Part shown: in pieces, positions 11,861 through 23,790 of the stretch | Layout: the number at the start of each line of letters is the position of its first letter | Numbering within the stretch: the stretch's first letter is position 1 | Assembly (NCBI RefSeq): GCF_022376445.1 | Contig: NW_025955004.1 | Location: forward strand, 62,001 to 126,000 | Direction: 5' to 3' | Source of the DNA: Fomitopsis serialis | Taxonomy: Eukaryota > Basidiomycota > Agaricomycetes > Polyporales > Fomitopsidaceae | DNA: 64,000 nucleotides | Notes under the pieces: generated by a model | Seen by the model: only the letters and a program-made list of their open reading frames with translations | Told to the model about the DNA's origin: nothing | The model's database searches: none | Position numbers and translations under genes: made by a program

Positions 11861-13040
11861 ATGACCATCCTATCTGCACCTTCAACTTACCTCCCACCCA
11901 TCGGCAAGATCCAAACGTATTCAGCTGAGGATCTCACCAAGGCCGTCCGTTACTTGCGACTAATCTACAATCCAGACGTCCGCGGCATCCGGCGCGTCGA
12001 TCGTCACCGCCCGCAGAATAACCCCACCGAATTCGCTGCGTCTCTCAAGTCCGGATCTCATCCTTCGTCGGATCCCATCTTCGAGGCCCTCCGCTCGGAC
12101 GCCTTCGAACGCGCCTACGCGATCAGGTGGCTCACCGCGCTCGTCTCGCAGGTCTACAAGCTCCTTGCATCTGCTGACGAAGATGCGGACGAACCAGCAG
12201 GGACCCCGAGCCTCGAGGCCCTCCTCCAGCAGGCATCTGCCCTGCTGGCGATCTGTGCGGGCACCGCCTCCGCTGGCACGATAACTCGGACCTTTCGCTT
12301 TCAGAATGGCGACGTGCGATTGAGGTCCAGCTGACGGACGTGCCGCTCGAGAACCAGGACTACTCTAGCGTCGGCGCGCAGACGTGGGGGAGCGCGTGTC
12401 TCCTCGCTGAGATGCTCGTCGAAGACTCCGACATTTTCGGGCTACGCTCGCCACAGCAAATCTGCGTGTACTGGAGTTAGGCGCGGGGACGGGCCTGGTC
12501 AGCGTAGCACTCGGCAAGCTGCTCGATGCGGAGGGCGGTACAGGCGGCTCGGTAGTCGCAACGGACTTCCACCCGTCTGTCCTCGCAAACCTACGGGACA
12601 ACATCGCCTCCAACTTCCATGGATTGTCTTCTGGTTCAACGTCCGTTAGCGCGCACGTTCTCGACTGGGCGAAGTTCCCCGCCCTAGACGCTCCAGCCGC
12701 GCCGTTCGACGAGCCGTTTGACCTTATCTTCGGCGCGGACATCATATACGAGGCGGAGCATGCACACTGGATCAAGAACTGCGTGGAGAAGCTCCTCCGC
12801 AGGCCGGGCCGCCTACCGCCTGCGTTCCACCTGATCATCCCGCTGCGGCCAACACACACGCTCGAGTCGAGTACCGTCGAGGAGCTGTTCCCTTCTTCCG
12901 GGAAGGGTGGTCCGAATGGGGACCTGATCATACTGTCGAAGGACATCATTGTCTGCGAAGCCAGCGGCGAGGTGCGCTCGAGGAGCGGTGCCGCGCAGGA
13001 GGTGGAGTACGTGCATTATGTGATAGGCTGGTGTGCGTGA
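11861..13040 (+). CDS. METTL21-type protein lysine methyltransferase, two frame breaks
   Basis: A seven-beta-strand SAM-dependent methyltransferase. Motif I is RVLELGAGTGLVSVALGKLL, followed by VVATDFHPSVLANLRDNI and the family DxxY motif in FDLIFGADIIYEAEH. The preceding VQLTDVPLENQDYSSVGAQTW carries the Trp found before motif I in METTL21/EFM proteins, and the C-terminus (VEYVHYVIGWCA) is intact. The N-terminal 130 residues are specific to fungal homologues. The gene looks intronless but the frame changes twice, near 12316 (GACGTG/CGATTGAG) and near 12460 (CAGCAA/ATCTGCG). Each is restored by assuming one missing base. The likely role is methylation of a lysine on a translation factor or chaperone; the substrate is unknown. 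It is divergent from the CsbD-like gene. Recent inactivation cannot be excluded, but conservation on both sides of each break argues for missing bases in the sequence. Confidence 0.8.
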
Positions 13041-13463
13041 GCATGCCATTCGGTTCCTCCGGCTATTAGAGCGAACTCTTCTCTTAGAATCTCGGTGTGT
13101 TCATATATGTTCTTTCTTTGTGCACGCACGGTCTTATTGGCCCATGAGCCAGGCATTGTGGACGACATGCTAGAGTTAGATTCGCGCATTTGGTGAGCCA
13201 TCGCTTCCGCCCGCTCTCCAACGCAGATCGTTGATAGTCTGGCATGGCAGACTCAATTGTGTGTTAGACGTAGACTGGTCCCTAGGCGAAACTGTAGCAA
13301 TATAACTGCCCTCTCTGGATACGTCAAATCCCTGTGCCGTTGACTCCCGTTGCCATCCGCTCCTCGTGGCTGGATACCGCCATGCAGGCGTGTGCACGTT
13401 ACGGTACATCTGCGAGCCCGGACACATCCGCATCGTGGACAGCCGGCGCGATCGAGGTATGCC
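13041..13463. other. Convergent intergenic region
   Basis: It lies between the 3' ends of the methyltransferase (plus) and an F-box gene (minus). It should hold both 3'UTRs. I see no gene here. Confidence 0.5.
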
Positions 13464-15016
13464 CTATGTTTGGGTCTTCTGAAAATTGATGATTGGATTG
13501 TACCGGTACATGCGGGGTATATATACTTCGAGGATTCCGCGCGCGTCCCACGGCGCGAAGAGCGCAGGGATCGCAATCAACGCCGCGTCGAGTACTGGGT
13601 TCTCGAGGTCATCGTCCTCGTTGATCGTAAGCGAGACGCCATGAGAATCCTGAGGAAGGCCATCGAAGACTTCGCGCGATAGAATTGATTCGAGCGAGTC
13701 GACGTGCCGGGGCTCCGCCACGCCTGATACGACGTCGCATGCGGGATAGTCCTTGTAATGGAAGACTACGCATAGATGTATCTCTCGTAGATTGCGACTG
13801 GTGATGCTGGAGAGTGCATAGCGATCGTGTAGCGGGTTCTCTCGAAGGCGCGTGTATCCTCGTCAACGTGGATGGTCAAGTGGAGGGTCTCCAGGCAGTC
13901 ACCCATGAGTGAGAATGTGCTGCCTATATACGACGACGTCAGCGAGAGCAAGAGAATGTGAGGCTACACTCACCAGGGATTCTCCATTCTATGTGTAGGG
14001 TCTCCAGCGTATGAGACACCTTCTCCAGCACGAGCCCGATGGTAAGTCCGGCTATGGTGGAGTACTCCGCCACGCCTATGCGCAGATCCCTCAACGTAGT
14101 AACTGAAGGGGTACCCGCTGCCCAGGCGAGGGTCTGCTCTATGAGCGCAGAGTGATATAGATCACTCCTGTAACAAATAAGAGTGAACGTGGCGAGGGAT
14201 GGGACCGATGAATGCGATTCCAGCGACGGTGGCCCAGCCATCACAGCAGAATCCCAGGTGCGTCCATATCCCAGAATGATGGTCAGTGTCGTCAGGACTG
14301 GGAAGCCTTCGACGAAGTTACGGAAGTGGCCAAGAGAGGTAAACCACTCCGTCTGTACCTGGAGATGGGTAACAGTCGAATAGCTCGCACAAGTAGCGAG
14401 CAACGAATCCGGATGCCCTTCAAGGCAGACTAGCCGCATGTCGAGCTTCGCCAACGTCTGTATAACATGAGAGGGCTGTTCCATGACGGCAGAAAAAGCG
14501 CAACTGATCCTGTTCAGTTGCAGTTCCGCCAGATTGGGAAGAGAATTGGTGAGCCTGCGCAAGTCGTGGGCGAAACGGAAGCGGCAGCTCGACAGCTCGA
14601 GGCGCGTCACGGAGACAAATTGCGCCAGCCGAAGAAAGAAGGACACAGGGGGTCTGAATGTCGTCCAGTTGACGCTGTGCATGGAGATGGTTTCCAGATG
14701 CGGTAGATGCGATGGTGAAATGCAAAGAGGCACGGTATGTGCGAAGGGCTTCCGCGAACGCTCAGAAATATTGAGGAACCTGAGGTCGTGTTGCTCGTAG
14801 AACTTTCTCGTCGCTTCGAGGATAGGACGCGCGATACGAAGTCCAGATCGCGACGGCTATAGACGTATATCGAATGCAGAGGTCTCAGGAGGTGGCTACA
14901 GATGGGTGCGTCGTAGTAGCGGTGGCATGTCAAGGAGAAGTTGATCAATGACCGCACGTCGTCCCATAAGAACTCGAGATGTAGTCAACCACTTCGTGCG
15001 GCAGAGTGGACGACAT
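13464..15016 (-). CDS. F-box protein with LRR-like tail, three frame breaks
   Basis: The start at 15016 (MSSTLPHEVVDYI) leads into LEFLWDDVRSLINFSLTCHR, a clear F-box. It is followed by leucine-rich text such as HLETISMHSVNWTTF, SVTRLELSSCRF, LPNLAELQLNRISC and VTTLRDLRIGV, and after an intron at about 13972-13925 by GDCLETLHLTIHVDED. The end is ARGILEVYIP plus a short tail. This is the usual layout of the large Agaricomycete F-box families, presumed SCF ubiquitin-ligase adaptors. The frame is lost near 14975 (GACTACATC/CTCGAG with one C missing), near 14820 and near 13840. Each change is a single lost base. The target is unknown; it is also possible that the gene is decaying, as F-box family members often do. 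Confidence 0.68.
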
Positions 15017-17054
15017 CTCCGAGTATATCTGTAGTAGATGTGTTCGGATAATTGAGGAAGGCGACAAAGTGTGCTGACTCACAGCAAGCGGAAGTTAATC
15101 TCCGAGGAGAGTTGGCAGTTCCCTCAGCCTTGGTGATTAGGATATTTTATCTGGCGCACGCAAGAACCTGAGTAGGATTCTCAAGCACGAGCGGGTGTAG
15201 GCGGCATTTAAGAGCAGTTGCGTTCAGTAAGTCTTAATGGGTCACATCTCGTGTATGTAACCTGTATATGGCAACTCACGACCGTCGGCGTGACGCCGGC
15301 TTGAATCTCCTTCGGACTCGAATTCGTCGTCGAGCTGCCTTTGCCTTCCGTCTTACTTGCAAGTCTGTTCGGCAAGGATGGTTGCTACGCGCGCTCGCCC
15401 TCGTTAGCCAAAGCTTTCAATCTCCAAGTATTCAGCTTTCCATGAACTTCAATCTGTCCACTGCTGCACGCCATGGGGAGCCACGGGGACACTATAAGCA
15501 CACGCCACGGACTCGGAAGGCTGATCCCAAGCTGGTCTTTCGTCTTACTTTGTTATTTCTACATATCGCCAGGGTTTAGCGCGCTCGCTATCAAAGCCTT
15601 CAAGTGCTCAGCCTGAGCTTGCCATGAATTGCACTATGTCTACACCCCACAAAAGGCCGATCATGCATCTCCAAGCACAAAACAGGCTCGTCTCGCAGGT
15701 GAGTATTTGAGTACTTGAGTGGCCGTTTTGACCCGAGGCTCGGCCAGACGGACAGTTCGTTTTGTGGCGCAAGTAACCGAGTTCGAATTGAAGTACTTAG
15801 GCGCATTTCTGTTAATTCGCTGCGCAGTGCGCTCATCCAAGCTATTACGGCTCCCTCGCGACCTCTTGGCGTGGCTCCTCACGGATGTTGCCCGTGACTT
15901 CGGCAATGACCTCGTGTATGCACCAGAATTTCATGATCACAACATCCAGCGACGCCTCCATGACCACACGAGGAACTCGGATGCATACGAGCGGCTGGAA
16001 TAATCGGTACGCGGGTGGTTGCCTCGCCTTTGATATACGCACTGATGGAACCTCTTGCATAGCCTTCGGTGTCTTGAGGGCACTCGGTACTCCGGATGAC
16101 TGTGGTGTCCGGTCATAGACCGGAGAGAGCGCAAGCTTTGTAGCCCGCTAGACAATGCGACCCACAATCCACGGTAACTCTCGCATATCACGTGCCGTGC
16201 GCGTACTTCCTCCTCCGAAGTCGCGGACGAACTGTGAAGCTGTGATTTCGTGCGCTTCGCGGATGTTACATCCACCTCCGCAGTCCCCGACTTGTCTTTG
16301 CTGATACTCGGAACCCAGCGCAACGCGTCGCCCAGTATGTGTGTACGTGCAGCATTCCCCGAGGATTGCACGTCGATGCGGTGCGCACTGATTAAGTTTG
16401 TTTATAACATTCATCGAACAAGGTTTGGACATGGCTGCGTCGCAGTGGCACGCGCTTCCCAAAATTACAGCATGTTGCTATAAGCGCACTGCATAGAAGG
16501 AGACCAGTCCTCTCCCCGGGTACTCATTTTCTCGTTTAATCGCCAGTGAGCGGGTGTGGGTTGACATCATGGACGCTGACGATAACCTACCCACCTTGCA
16601 GAGGCTTCAGGCCACTGAGGGCCATCCGAGTCGGCTATAGCCTATGAACAGCCTAGACCTCATGGCGTCCATTAGAAGTTGAACACACCGCTTCCGACGC
16701 CGTGTGTATGCATCTTCAATCAACGCATCTATCCGTGCCGGCACACTACAAATGTGTGAAATACTTCCTATCAGTACTTGCCTCTGTTGTCCTTGCTCTC
16801 TCTCCTTCGTCCGGTGCTGACTTCTCGGAGTACCGCCCCAAGAGCGATCAACAGTGCTCGCACAGTGCGGAGTCGCTTTCAACTTGACTGATGTGTGCTC
16901 TCACTGAAATCATGTTCTTTTGTAGCGTCGCGAGTTCAGGCAATCGTTTCAATTGACTGCGAACCAGCGACTCGGACAAGACGTCTGTCTCCTCTAGGCC
17001 TCCTCGCTCTGCTCTGCTCTACTACGAGACCTTCGTGTCACTTACGACATCGCA
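15017..17054. other. Gene-poor region with a divergent direct repeat
   Basis: No reading frame here has a recognisable domain or believable splice pattern. Two related blocks, at about 15340-15470 and 15530-15650, share TTCGTCTTACTT-like and GCGCGCTCGC...AGCTTTCCATGAA-like segments, so they look like old copies of one element. The frames at 15268-15579 and 15937-16371 are most likely chance. Confidence 0.4.
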
Positions 17055-19421
17055 ATGGACGAAGACGGCCCTAGCTTCTTGCTGCCGCTTTCTCTGTTCT
17101 TCGTTGTGGGCGTAAGCCTTGTCATCAACCGCGGTTTCCATAACAATGCCGTGCCATTCAGGATACCACCACCTCCTGTGTGTCCCCCTTTGACGTTCAG
17201 TAAGGCCGCTCATGATGATCCTGCTGCAGCAGATAGGCCCCCGCTTCGAAGCGCGCACGATCCCGAATCCTAACGTGGAGTCGCATCAACGTCACCCGGA
17301 GCTCAGACCTTCGCCTTGGATCGAGGGCATCAGATATATCACTTGTTTCGACCCCACTGGTGGCTTCTATCTCGACACCTTACCAGCGGACAACACGGGT
17401 CAAATTCTAAACAAGATCGCGCGTGCAGCGGACGCCCAGAAGGAGTGGAAGAAGACCTCATTCCGGGATCGCAGACGTGTCATGATCAGCTTGAAGGAAT
17501 GGCTCGTCGATAATCAGGAGACATGTGCGAGGGTTGTGTGCCGCGACACCGGGAAGACTCGTGAGTGCTGCCGGTATATGCCATGCTCGTGCAATGCATT
17601 GATATCGCCCATCTTATAGTACTCGATGCCGCACTGGGAGAAATTATGACGACATGTTCGAAGTTGGATTGGCTGATCAAACACGGAGAAGAGCAGCTGC
17701 GTCCGCAAAGCAGGCGGGGCAACCTCCTCCTGTTCTACAAAAATCTTGGGTCTGCTATGAGCCGCTCGGGGTCGTAGCGGCCATCGTATCTTGGAACTAT
17801 CGTGCGTGCACTCCCGGAGAGTTCGAGCTGTGCCAATGCTGACGCTCCTGGGTAGCCCTCTACAATGCCTGGTCGCCTATCGTTGCTGCCCTGTTCTCCG
17901 GTAATGCTATTGTGCTCAAATGTTCTAAAAATGTAGTCTGGTCGACAACGTGGTTCGTCGAGGCGGTCAGGGAGTGTCTGCGGGCGTGCGGGCGCGATCC
18001 TGAACTGATCCAGGTGAGTTGTGACTACTTAGATGCTGGAGCTCCTACTGAACCGTCTGCGAACAGCTCGTGTGCTGCTATATAGAGGATGCAGAACCAT
18101 CACGAGGTCTCCCATCATTCGTCACATCACCTTCATTGGGTCGGAGGACGTCGGGCGACAGGTAGCGATGGCCGCAACTGAGCACCTCACACCAGTCACT
18201 CTGGAACTCGGTGGTAAAGACCCGGCCATCATCCTGCCGTACACGAACCTCAAGCAATGGGCCAGTCTTTGGATGCGTGGTATCTTGTGAGTGACTCCCT
18301 CGTACCTGGCCCGTTATCCACTCCTGATTCAGTGCTCTAGCCATAACGCAGGCCAGAATTGCATCGGCATCGAGCGGCTCATCGTCCATAGCTCGCAGTA
18401 CGACGAACTGCACAATATATTCAGCGTCGCGCAGAGGAGCTGCGGCTTGGATCGACGCTCACTAATCCCGGCGATGGGTTCGTACCCACTGTAGACGTCG
18501 GCGCGATGATCAACGAAGACAGGGTGCGACACACGGAGGAGCTCGTGCGGCTTGCTGCGAATGCCGGTCTTGATTTCCAAGGTGGAGAGCGGTACAGGCA
18601 TCCGTACCTTGAGCATGGTACATACTTCATACCGACCGTCATCGGCGATGTGAGCCCCCAGTCGCAATGCGCGCAACGCGAGCGTGAGTGGTCAATCTCT
18701 GGTGTACATGGTAGTAAGATTGAGCCAAGCTTCTGGACTACAGTCTCCGCGCCCGTACTCTCATTATCAAGTACGAAACTGTTCAGGAGGCCATCGACAT
18801 TGCCAATGGCACACGCTACGGTCTCGGAGCGAGCGTCTTCGGACCCATCAGGAGCAGTGCGTCAAGGTGGCGAGGCAGCTGGAGTGCGGCATGGTCTCTA
18901 TCAACGGCTATGGCGAGTTCTACGTGAGCGAGTGTGCTTGTGCTCACCGAGAATCGTCCTGACTGACCTCCGCTGCAGTTGAAGTGAGTGGCAACTTACG
19001 ATGGGGGGGCCCCTGACATGATATGTTCTTAACAGCCAAGATCTTCCGTTCGGTGGCACGAAGTCGAGTGGTTACGGCAGATTTGGTGCGCAGTGGTTCA
19101 TGGACAACATGCATGGCTGTGATCTCACTCGTCATCGCAATCGCAGGGGGCGCTGAGGGTCTCCGAGCGCTCACGACGACAAAGGCAATCGTGGAGGACC
19201 GCTTCGGGTGGGCCATGCAGACAACAATTCCTCGGCAACTCGACTACCCCGTCGGCTCATTGAAGGACAGCTGGTACGTATACCCGCCTCTCCCTGCTGC
19301 CCATACAATTCATGAGGTCTTTCAGGGAATTCGTCAGCGAGCTGATCGCTTTGCCTATGGCAACAGCTGGTGGGCGCGGGCACAGTCGCTCGTGCAGCTC
19401 ATTCGGGCATCACGCAGATAG
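17055..19421 (+). CDS. MSC7: Membrane-anchored aldehyde dehydrogenase (Msc7-like), several frame breaks
   Basis: The N-terminus ([20 protein letters not shown]) is a membrane anchor, as in yeast Msc7. The ALDH core follows: [49 protein letters not shown], the NAD-site peptide [28 protein letters not shown] with the active-site Glu (18204-18206), [16 protein letters not shown] with the catalytic Cys (18360-18362), and [16 protein letters not shown]. Introns split it at, for example, 17803-17854, 18013 to about 18066, 18288-18341, 18686-18742 and 19075-19146. The frame breaks near 17744 (A-run before TCTTGG), 18092, 18425, 18760, 18845 and 19345, and possibly at about 17190-17240. All but the last are single-base losses. 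Catalytic residues survive, so a functional enzyme with sequence errors is more likely than a pseudogene. The substrate is not predictable. Confidence 0.78.
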
Positions 19422-20074
19422 CGGGGCTATTCTGGCGTGCCATGGAACGAGTTTCGCAAAGATGTACGACCATTTATCATTTCTATTGGTGGCGGCAGCG
19501 GAGAGAGCTACGATATCGAGACGGACAATCCAGCCCAGTGACAGCGAGAAGCGATGGAGAAAAACAAGAGGGAAAGCGATGTTTAAGCAAAACATGTAGT
19601 GAATGAAGGACGATGTTTAGCTCAGGAAGTACGAAGGGTAGAAACCGTACAGCGGTCTAGTGACACCCGGTGGTGATGGACATCCCTTTCCGGCTTTAAC
19701 GACGAACCAACGGTCGCGTCGCCACCTCCAGCTCATCGCTGGCGCACCGCCAGTAGAGTGGCGGTAGAGTAGAAGGGAGTGTGTTCATTAGTTATACCGA
19801 GTCCGTCGAAGAGAATCATTGATGAGCCAGAGTGATCAGAGGCGGAGAGGCGGGGGCGAAGTCAAAGAACAGGCGATGACGTGTTGCACCAGCACCTACC
19901 AGTCCCAACCTGCGTACTTATCGCCTCTCCGCAAACGTACGGTAGGGCCACACGGTAGCAAAGACCGTCTTGTCAGCCTTCCTCGCTTTCAACTTGAATG
20001 CTCTCCACTGCGGCAATTACATGCCTCCCAAGATCTCAGGTTCCTACTCCTCGGGAGACAAGCCAATGCTAATG
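19422..20074. other. Convergent intergenic region
   Basis: It lies between the 3' ends of the aldehyde dehydrogenase and the second F-box gene. No gene is supported; overlapping frames such as 19819-20091 lack any domain. Confidence 0.5.
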
Positions 20075-21450
20075 CTACGCGTCAGATATGATCATCGCGA
20101 TATCGTGCACGTCATACCTCAGAATGCCTCTTCTCGCGGACTGAGGCATCTTCTGCCTGATGAGCTCCTGCCATTTCTCCTTTTGTTGACCTATCCATCC
20201 AAGCCCTAGGGGTCATGCGCACGAGAGAGTCCGAGGGAAATGTCAACCCCCCCTTTGTGAAGGTTCTCGAAACGATCGCTGGCCAGCGCATCATCGAGCA
20301 ACTTGAGATCAGCATGCTGCGCCAGGCGATCCAGCAGGATCTTCATCCTGTCTTCCGTGCCATTCGTGTTGTGGGACCTGAACGTGAATGCGAGTGTTTC
20401 GATCGTGGTTGATGATACAGTAGATATCAACGGAGCAATCCAGGAGTAATCCGGTTTAGTGGGCATGTAATCCGATGGCGAGTCGCTTCAACTTGAGTTT
20501 GCCAAGATTGACGTGCGAAACTGTGCATGACACATGTCAGCCTGAAAACATCGACAAATCGTGACGAATACTCACGTAGAGCCTCGCCTGCATCTGAGGG
20601 GAACATCCAATATATGTAGCTCCAACTGACAAGTTGCAGGAACTGGCGATTCAATCTAGTAGTCGCTGAGTGTTGCCTGATTCGAGAGTGACGTGGATGG
20701 GAGTATATCTCGAGCTGGAGTCCTGCAGTTTATAACCGTGCACTTCTCCAAACGGATGAGGGATGTTTGGAACTGGAGTTCCACGGGTTCGCAGAGTGAC
20801 AACTTGCGGAGTGAGGTGGGCTCTGTGGCAGGAATGCTTCGAGTCCTTCGCTCTGCCCCGTCACATAGTACACGAAACACAGTGCAACCAAGTGAGGGCA
20901 GGGAGTGCTGCTATCAATCGACCAACTGTGAGGCAGTCGAAAGGAAATGTTGACAAGCTGCAGCGAACGGACAGAGCGGAAGGTATCCAGGAAGGCTACC
21001 GAACGAGGTGGGATGTCGGCCGCCCTCCAATGGGCGTGTCGAATCCTCAGCTTCGTCAATTGGGGCAACATGTCAGGGCGCGCCAGTGCTGCCGCAAAGC
21101 GTCCCAGATGTGGAATACGTAGGCGCTCGAGGTGCTATCCAGACCACCTGCGATTGTAACGCGTGTCACTGCTCTCCGTAGCGGCAGTACGGCACGGAGC
21201 TGTTGAAAAGCCTCGTGACCTGCTCGCGCCGACGCAACGTAACATGGTGGTTGAGGCAGAACCAGCTGCGATGGTACCATGCCTTGCACACTAGGGTACA
21301 GGCGACCAGAGTTTTCCATTCCACAGGGACAGACCAGTTGCGACGATCGGCGAGGATGGTCTCTGAAGCCAGAGTTTCGATGACACGCTCCCAAATATCG
21401 ATAGGGAACTCGCGTCGCTGGTTGGCAGCAATGATCGGGGGCAATTGCAT
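20075..21450 (-). CDS. Second F-box/LRR-like protein, about five frame breaks
   Basis: The start at 21450 gives MQLPPIIAANQRREFPIDIW and then ERVIETLASETILA, WKTLVACTLVCKAWYHRSW, an F-box of the 'P.DIWERVI..L' type common in Agaricomycetes. LRR-like text follows: LRAVLPLRRAVTRVTIAGGL, MLPQLTKLRIRHAHWR, TFRSVRSLQLVNISFR, SLRKLSLCEPVEL. After an intron at about 20575-20522 come SHVNLGKLKLKRLAIGLHAH, DYSWIAPLISTVSSTTIETL and a tail LIRQKMPQSARRGILRY ending at 20075. The frame changes near 21225, 21080, 20830, 20225 and 20185; those I could resolve are single-base losses. It is likely an SCF substrate receptor of unknown target. It is not a tandem duplicate of the 13.5-kb F-box gene, since the F-box sequences are only distantly alike. 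Confidence 0.63.
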
Positions 21451-22569
21451 GATATCACTCCTCAAGGGTACATCAGAATACAAAGACTCGAAGAGATGAC
21501 TAGACTTACAGCGATCTATTTGCATCGTGAGTGGACGACTGTAGCAGAGTGTCATTGTCTGGCTGAGACATCGTGCTGGCAAGGGTGCTACCCCAAGTCA
21601 CACGCACTGTAAACTCCGATGAGCTCGGTAAGAAAATATGTCGGGCGCACCTTGTAAATGCAGTGTATCCGTCTGTTCTGTACCACCAAGAAGCGTAGTG
21701 ACTAGGTTTCTCAGGTCGGGAACCCAAGCGAGACAAGGACCTCGGGCAAGGGAGATACGGTCAACCTCCTCGCAACTTGATATGATATCGCGACCTGGAT
21801 AGGCGGCGATGAAACGGTTTATCAAACCATCCATGGGGCCAGTCCGATGGGACGTTCGCTCCCTATCGCCTCGCGCGCTCGGACAATCCGTCGAAGATAC
21901 GAGACGTGTTCCACAGCGAGCGGTGAGCCAGAATTCGAAGACAGGAAGCATAGTACCGACAGCATGAGAGACTGATGTCTGCTCAGTCCGCAATTGTAAT
22001 CGGCATACCCTGAAGCCGGGTCCGCATGGCATCATGATGCATCAAGCTATAGGACACATAAGTGAGCGTTCAACAGGATGGAAGCAAGCCCTTGCCTGAT
22101 TCGGTGAGCGAGACGCAGATGCGTCTCGCACAAGTCTCGAGTCTTTGGTTGCCCAATCTCTGTGCGCGCATTGCGACGGCGATATGTCTGTGCGGTAGAG
22201 TGTGGTATCCTATGTCACACTTACTGATTCGCGATAGGCCCAAGAATCACTGGAGCAGGTCACCAGACGCCTCTGCCACACCATCAAGGGACATCGATCA
22301 TCATCGACTCGGAGACCCTGTAACCTGACAGGAATGAGCGCCGCCGTGGCGCAGGAAGTCCGATCCACAGGGCATAGATGGGTGGTGCAAACCGAGGGAC
22401 AGACAGGGCGACGAGACAACGAGTCTGCATGGCAATGTCCAGACTTGCGAGACTGCTTGAATATTATCTCGAAGCGTCGCGCAAGGGCGGATCGCGATCG
22501 TAGAGTATACTCGGGGGTGACACGCTGCGCAGACCAGGGCCACGACCGCCAGCGTCACGGTGGGCTGAT

Positions 22570-22800
22570 CCGCCGTCACTCCATTCGTCTTCGTTGCATT
22601 CGTCTTCAACGTGTTTGACGTCATAAGATTCATCCCACTCGAGAAACCACGCGCTTTTGGAAGGAGGAGCGAAGAGCTAGGTAATCGTGTCAGTTGGGCT
22701 CGCGCACCGACGATAATGGACGGACTGACGCGGGTTCTGGTCAAGGCTCTCAGTGTATGCGCCATGCGAGTAGAGGAGCAAAACGGTAACGCACGGTAGC
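22570..22800 (-). repeat. Diverged duplication, copy 1
   Basis: The block from CACTCCATTCGTCTTCGTT to GAGTAGAGGAGCAA aligns by eye with 23500-23790. Shared landmarks in order are the start, GAAGGAGGAGCGAAGAGCTA versus GAAGGAGCGCGAAGGGCTA, CTCGCGCACCGA, GGACGGAC versus AAACGGACC, GTATGCGC and GAGTAGAGGA. Confidence 0.55.
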
Positions 22801-23499
22801 CATTGTATGCAATGATTGACTGCCTGATTTCCCTTCCGTATGTAGCGGGAAGCCTGATCGAATGGCCGGAGAATCTCAGTCCTTAATCATGACATTCTCT
22901 TGGGCTGTGGCTATCAATATTCTTCGACGAGACCGCTCGCGCTGCCCCGAGCATCAAGGCTGCTCTACCGCCATGGTTCCGTACTTCATTCCAAACGCGC
23001 AAGGTTTCTTGACGCCTTGGCCTGAAAACGTGTGCAACGAAAGTATACTCACTTAGGTTGACGGAGAACCACACGAAGTCTTCGACGTTCTAGAGCCAGC
23101 TGTCCAATGGCTCCGTGCAACAGCGAGCGCAATTGTAGGGGTCACAACCAAATGTGTGGCCCGTTATGCCGTATGGATGGAATGCAACCCTGTCTGTCAG
23201 GCTGACACATTCAACCATGGACGCACAGAAGTGGGTCCCACGACGACGACTCGGAAGATGGGTGTCCGTGTTTCCGCCCAGGCTCGAGCGACGAGCGACG
23301 AGCATATAGCCACCTGCCATAACGCCACAGCTTCTCTTCGAATGCTTGACGAGCATGTCGACGTTCGCGTGGTTGGGGGGAGTACAAGTTGCGCGTGGCT
23401 GGTCCATCGCATGAACGATGTGTTCGAGAACCTCCCGTGAAACACGAGCGGAGAGGGCCCATGGCGAGATGTTTGAGAAGAGAACGTCACCATTCCGTC

Positions 23500-23790
23500 G
23501 ATCGCCACTCCGTTCGTCTTCGTTCCATTTCTTCTTGTTCCGTCCGTTCTCGTCCCATTCTTCCATCACTGCGTCCGACCCCGCCCAATCTGCCCCGCGA
23601 CGCACTGCGTCTCTGGGCAGAAGGAGCGCGAAGGGCTAAGCGGGTGTCCCAACTGGGTTCGCGCACCGATGAACAACGATAAACGGACCAACGCGAGGTC
23701 CAGTCTCGGACGCCATCTCAAGGTGGATGTATGCGCTGGGAGAAGCGCATGCTGAGTAGAGGATCAATGCAACAACGCGCGCAAGGAGCT
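23500..23790 (-). repeat. Diverged duplication, copy 2
   Basis: Partner of 22570-22800, longer by several insertions. Its minus-strand frame reads ARVVALILYSACASPSAYIH, a short hydrophobic stretch, and then an acidic/Lys-rich stretch (EEWDENGRNKKKWNEDERS). It may be the relic of a membrane-protein gene. Confidence 0.5.

Noticed and set aside
11861..19421. Calling the methyltransferase and aldehyde dehydrogenase pseudogenes
   Set aside because: Catalytic motifs are intact and all resolved breaks are single-base losses, so missing bases in the sequence are the better explanation.
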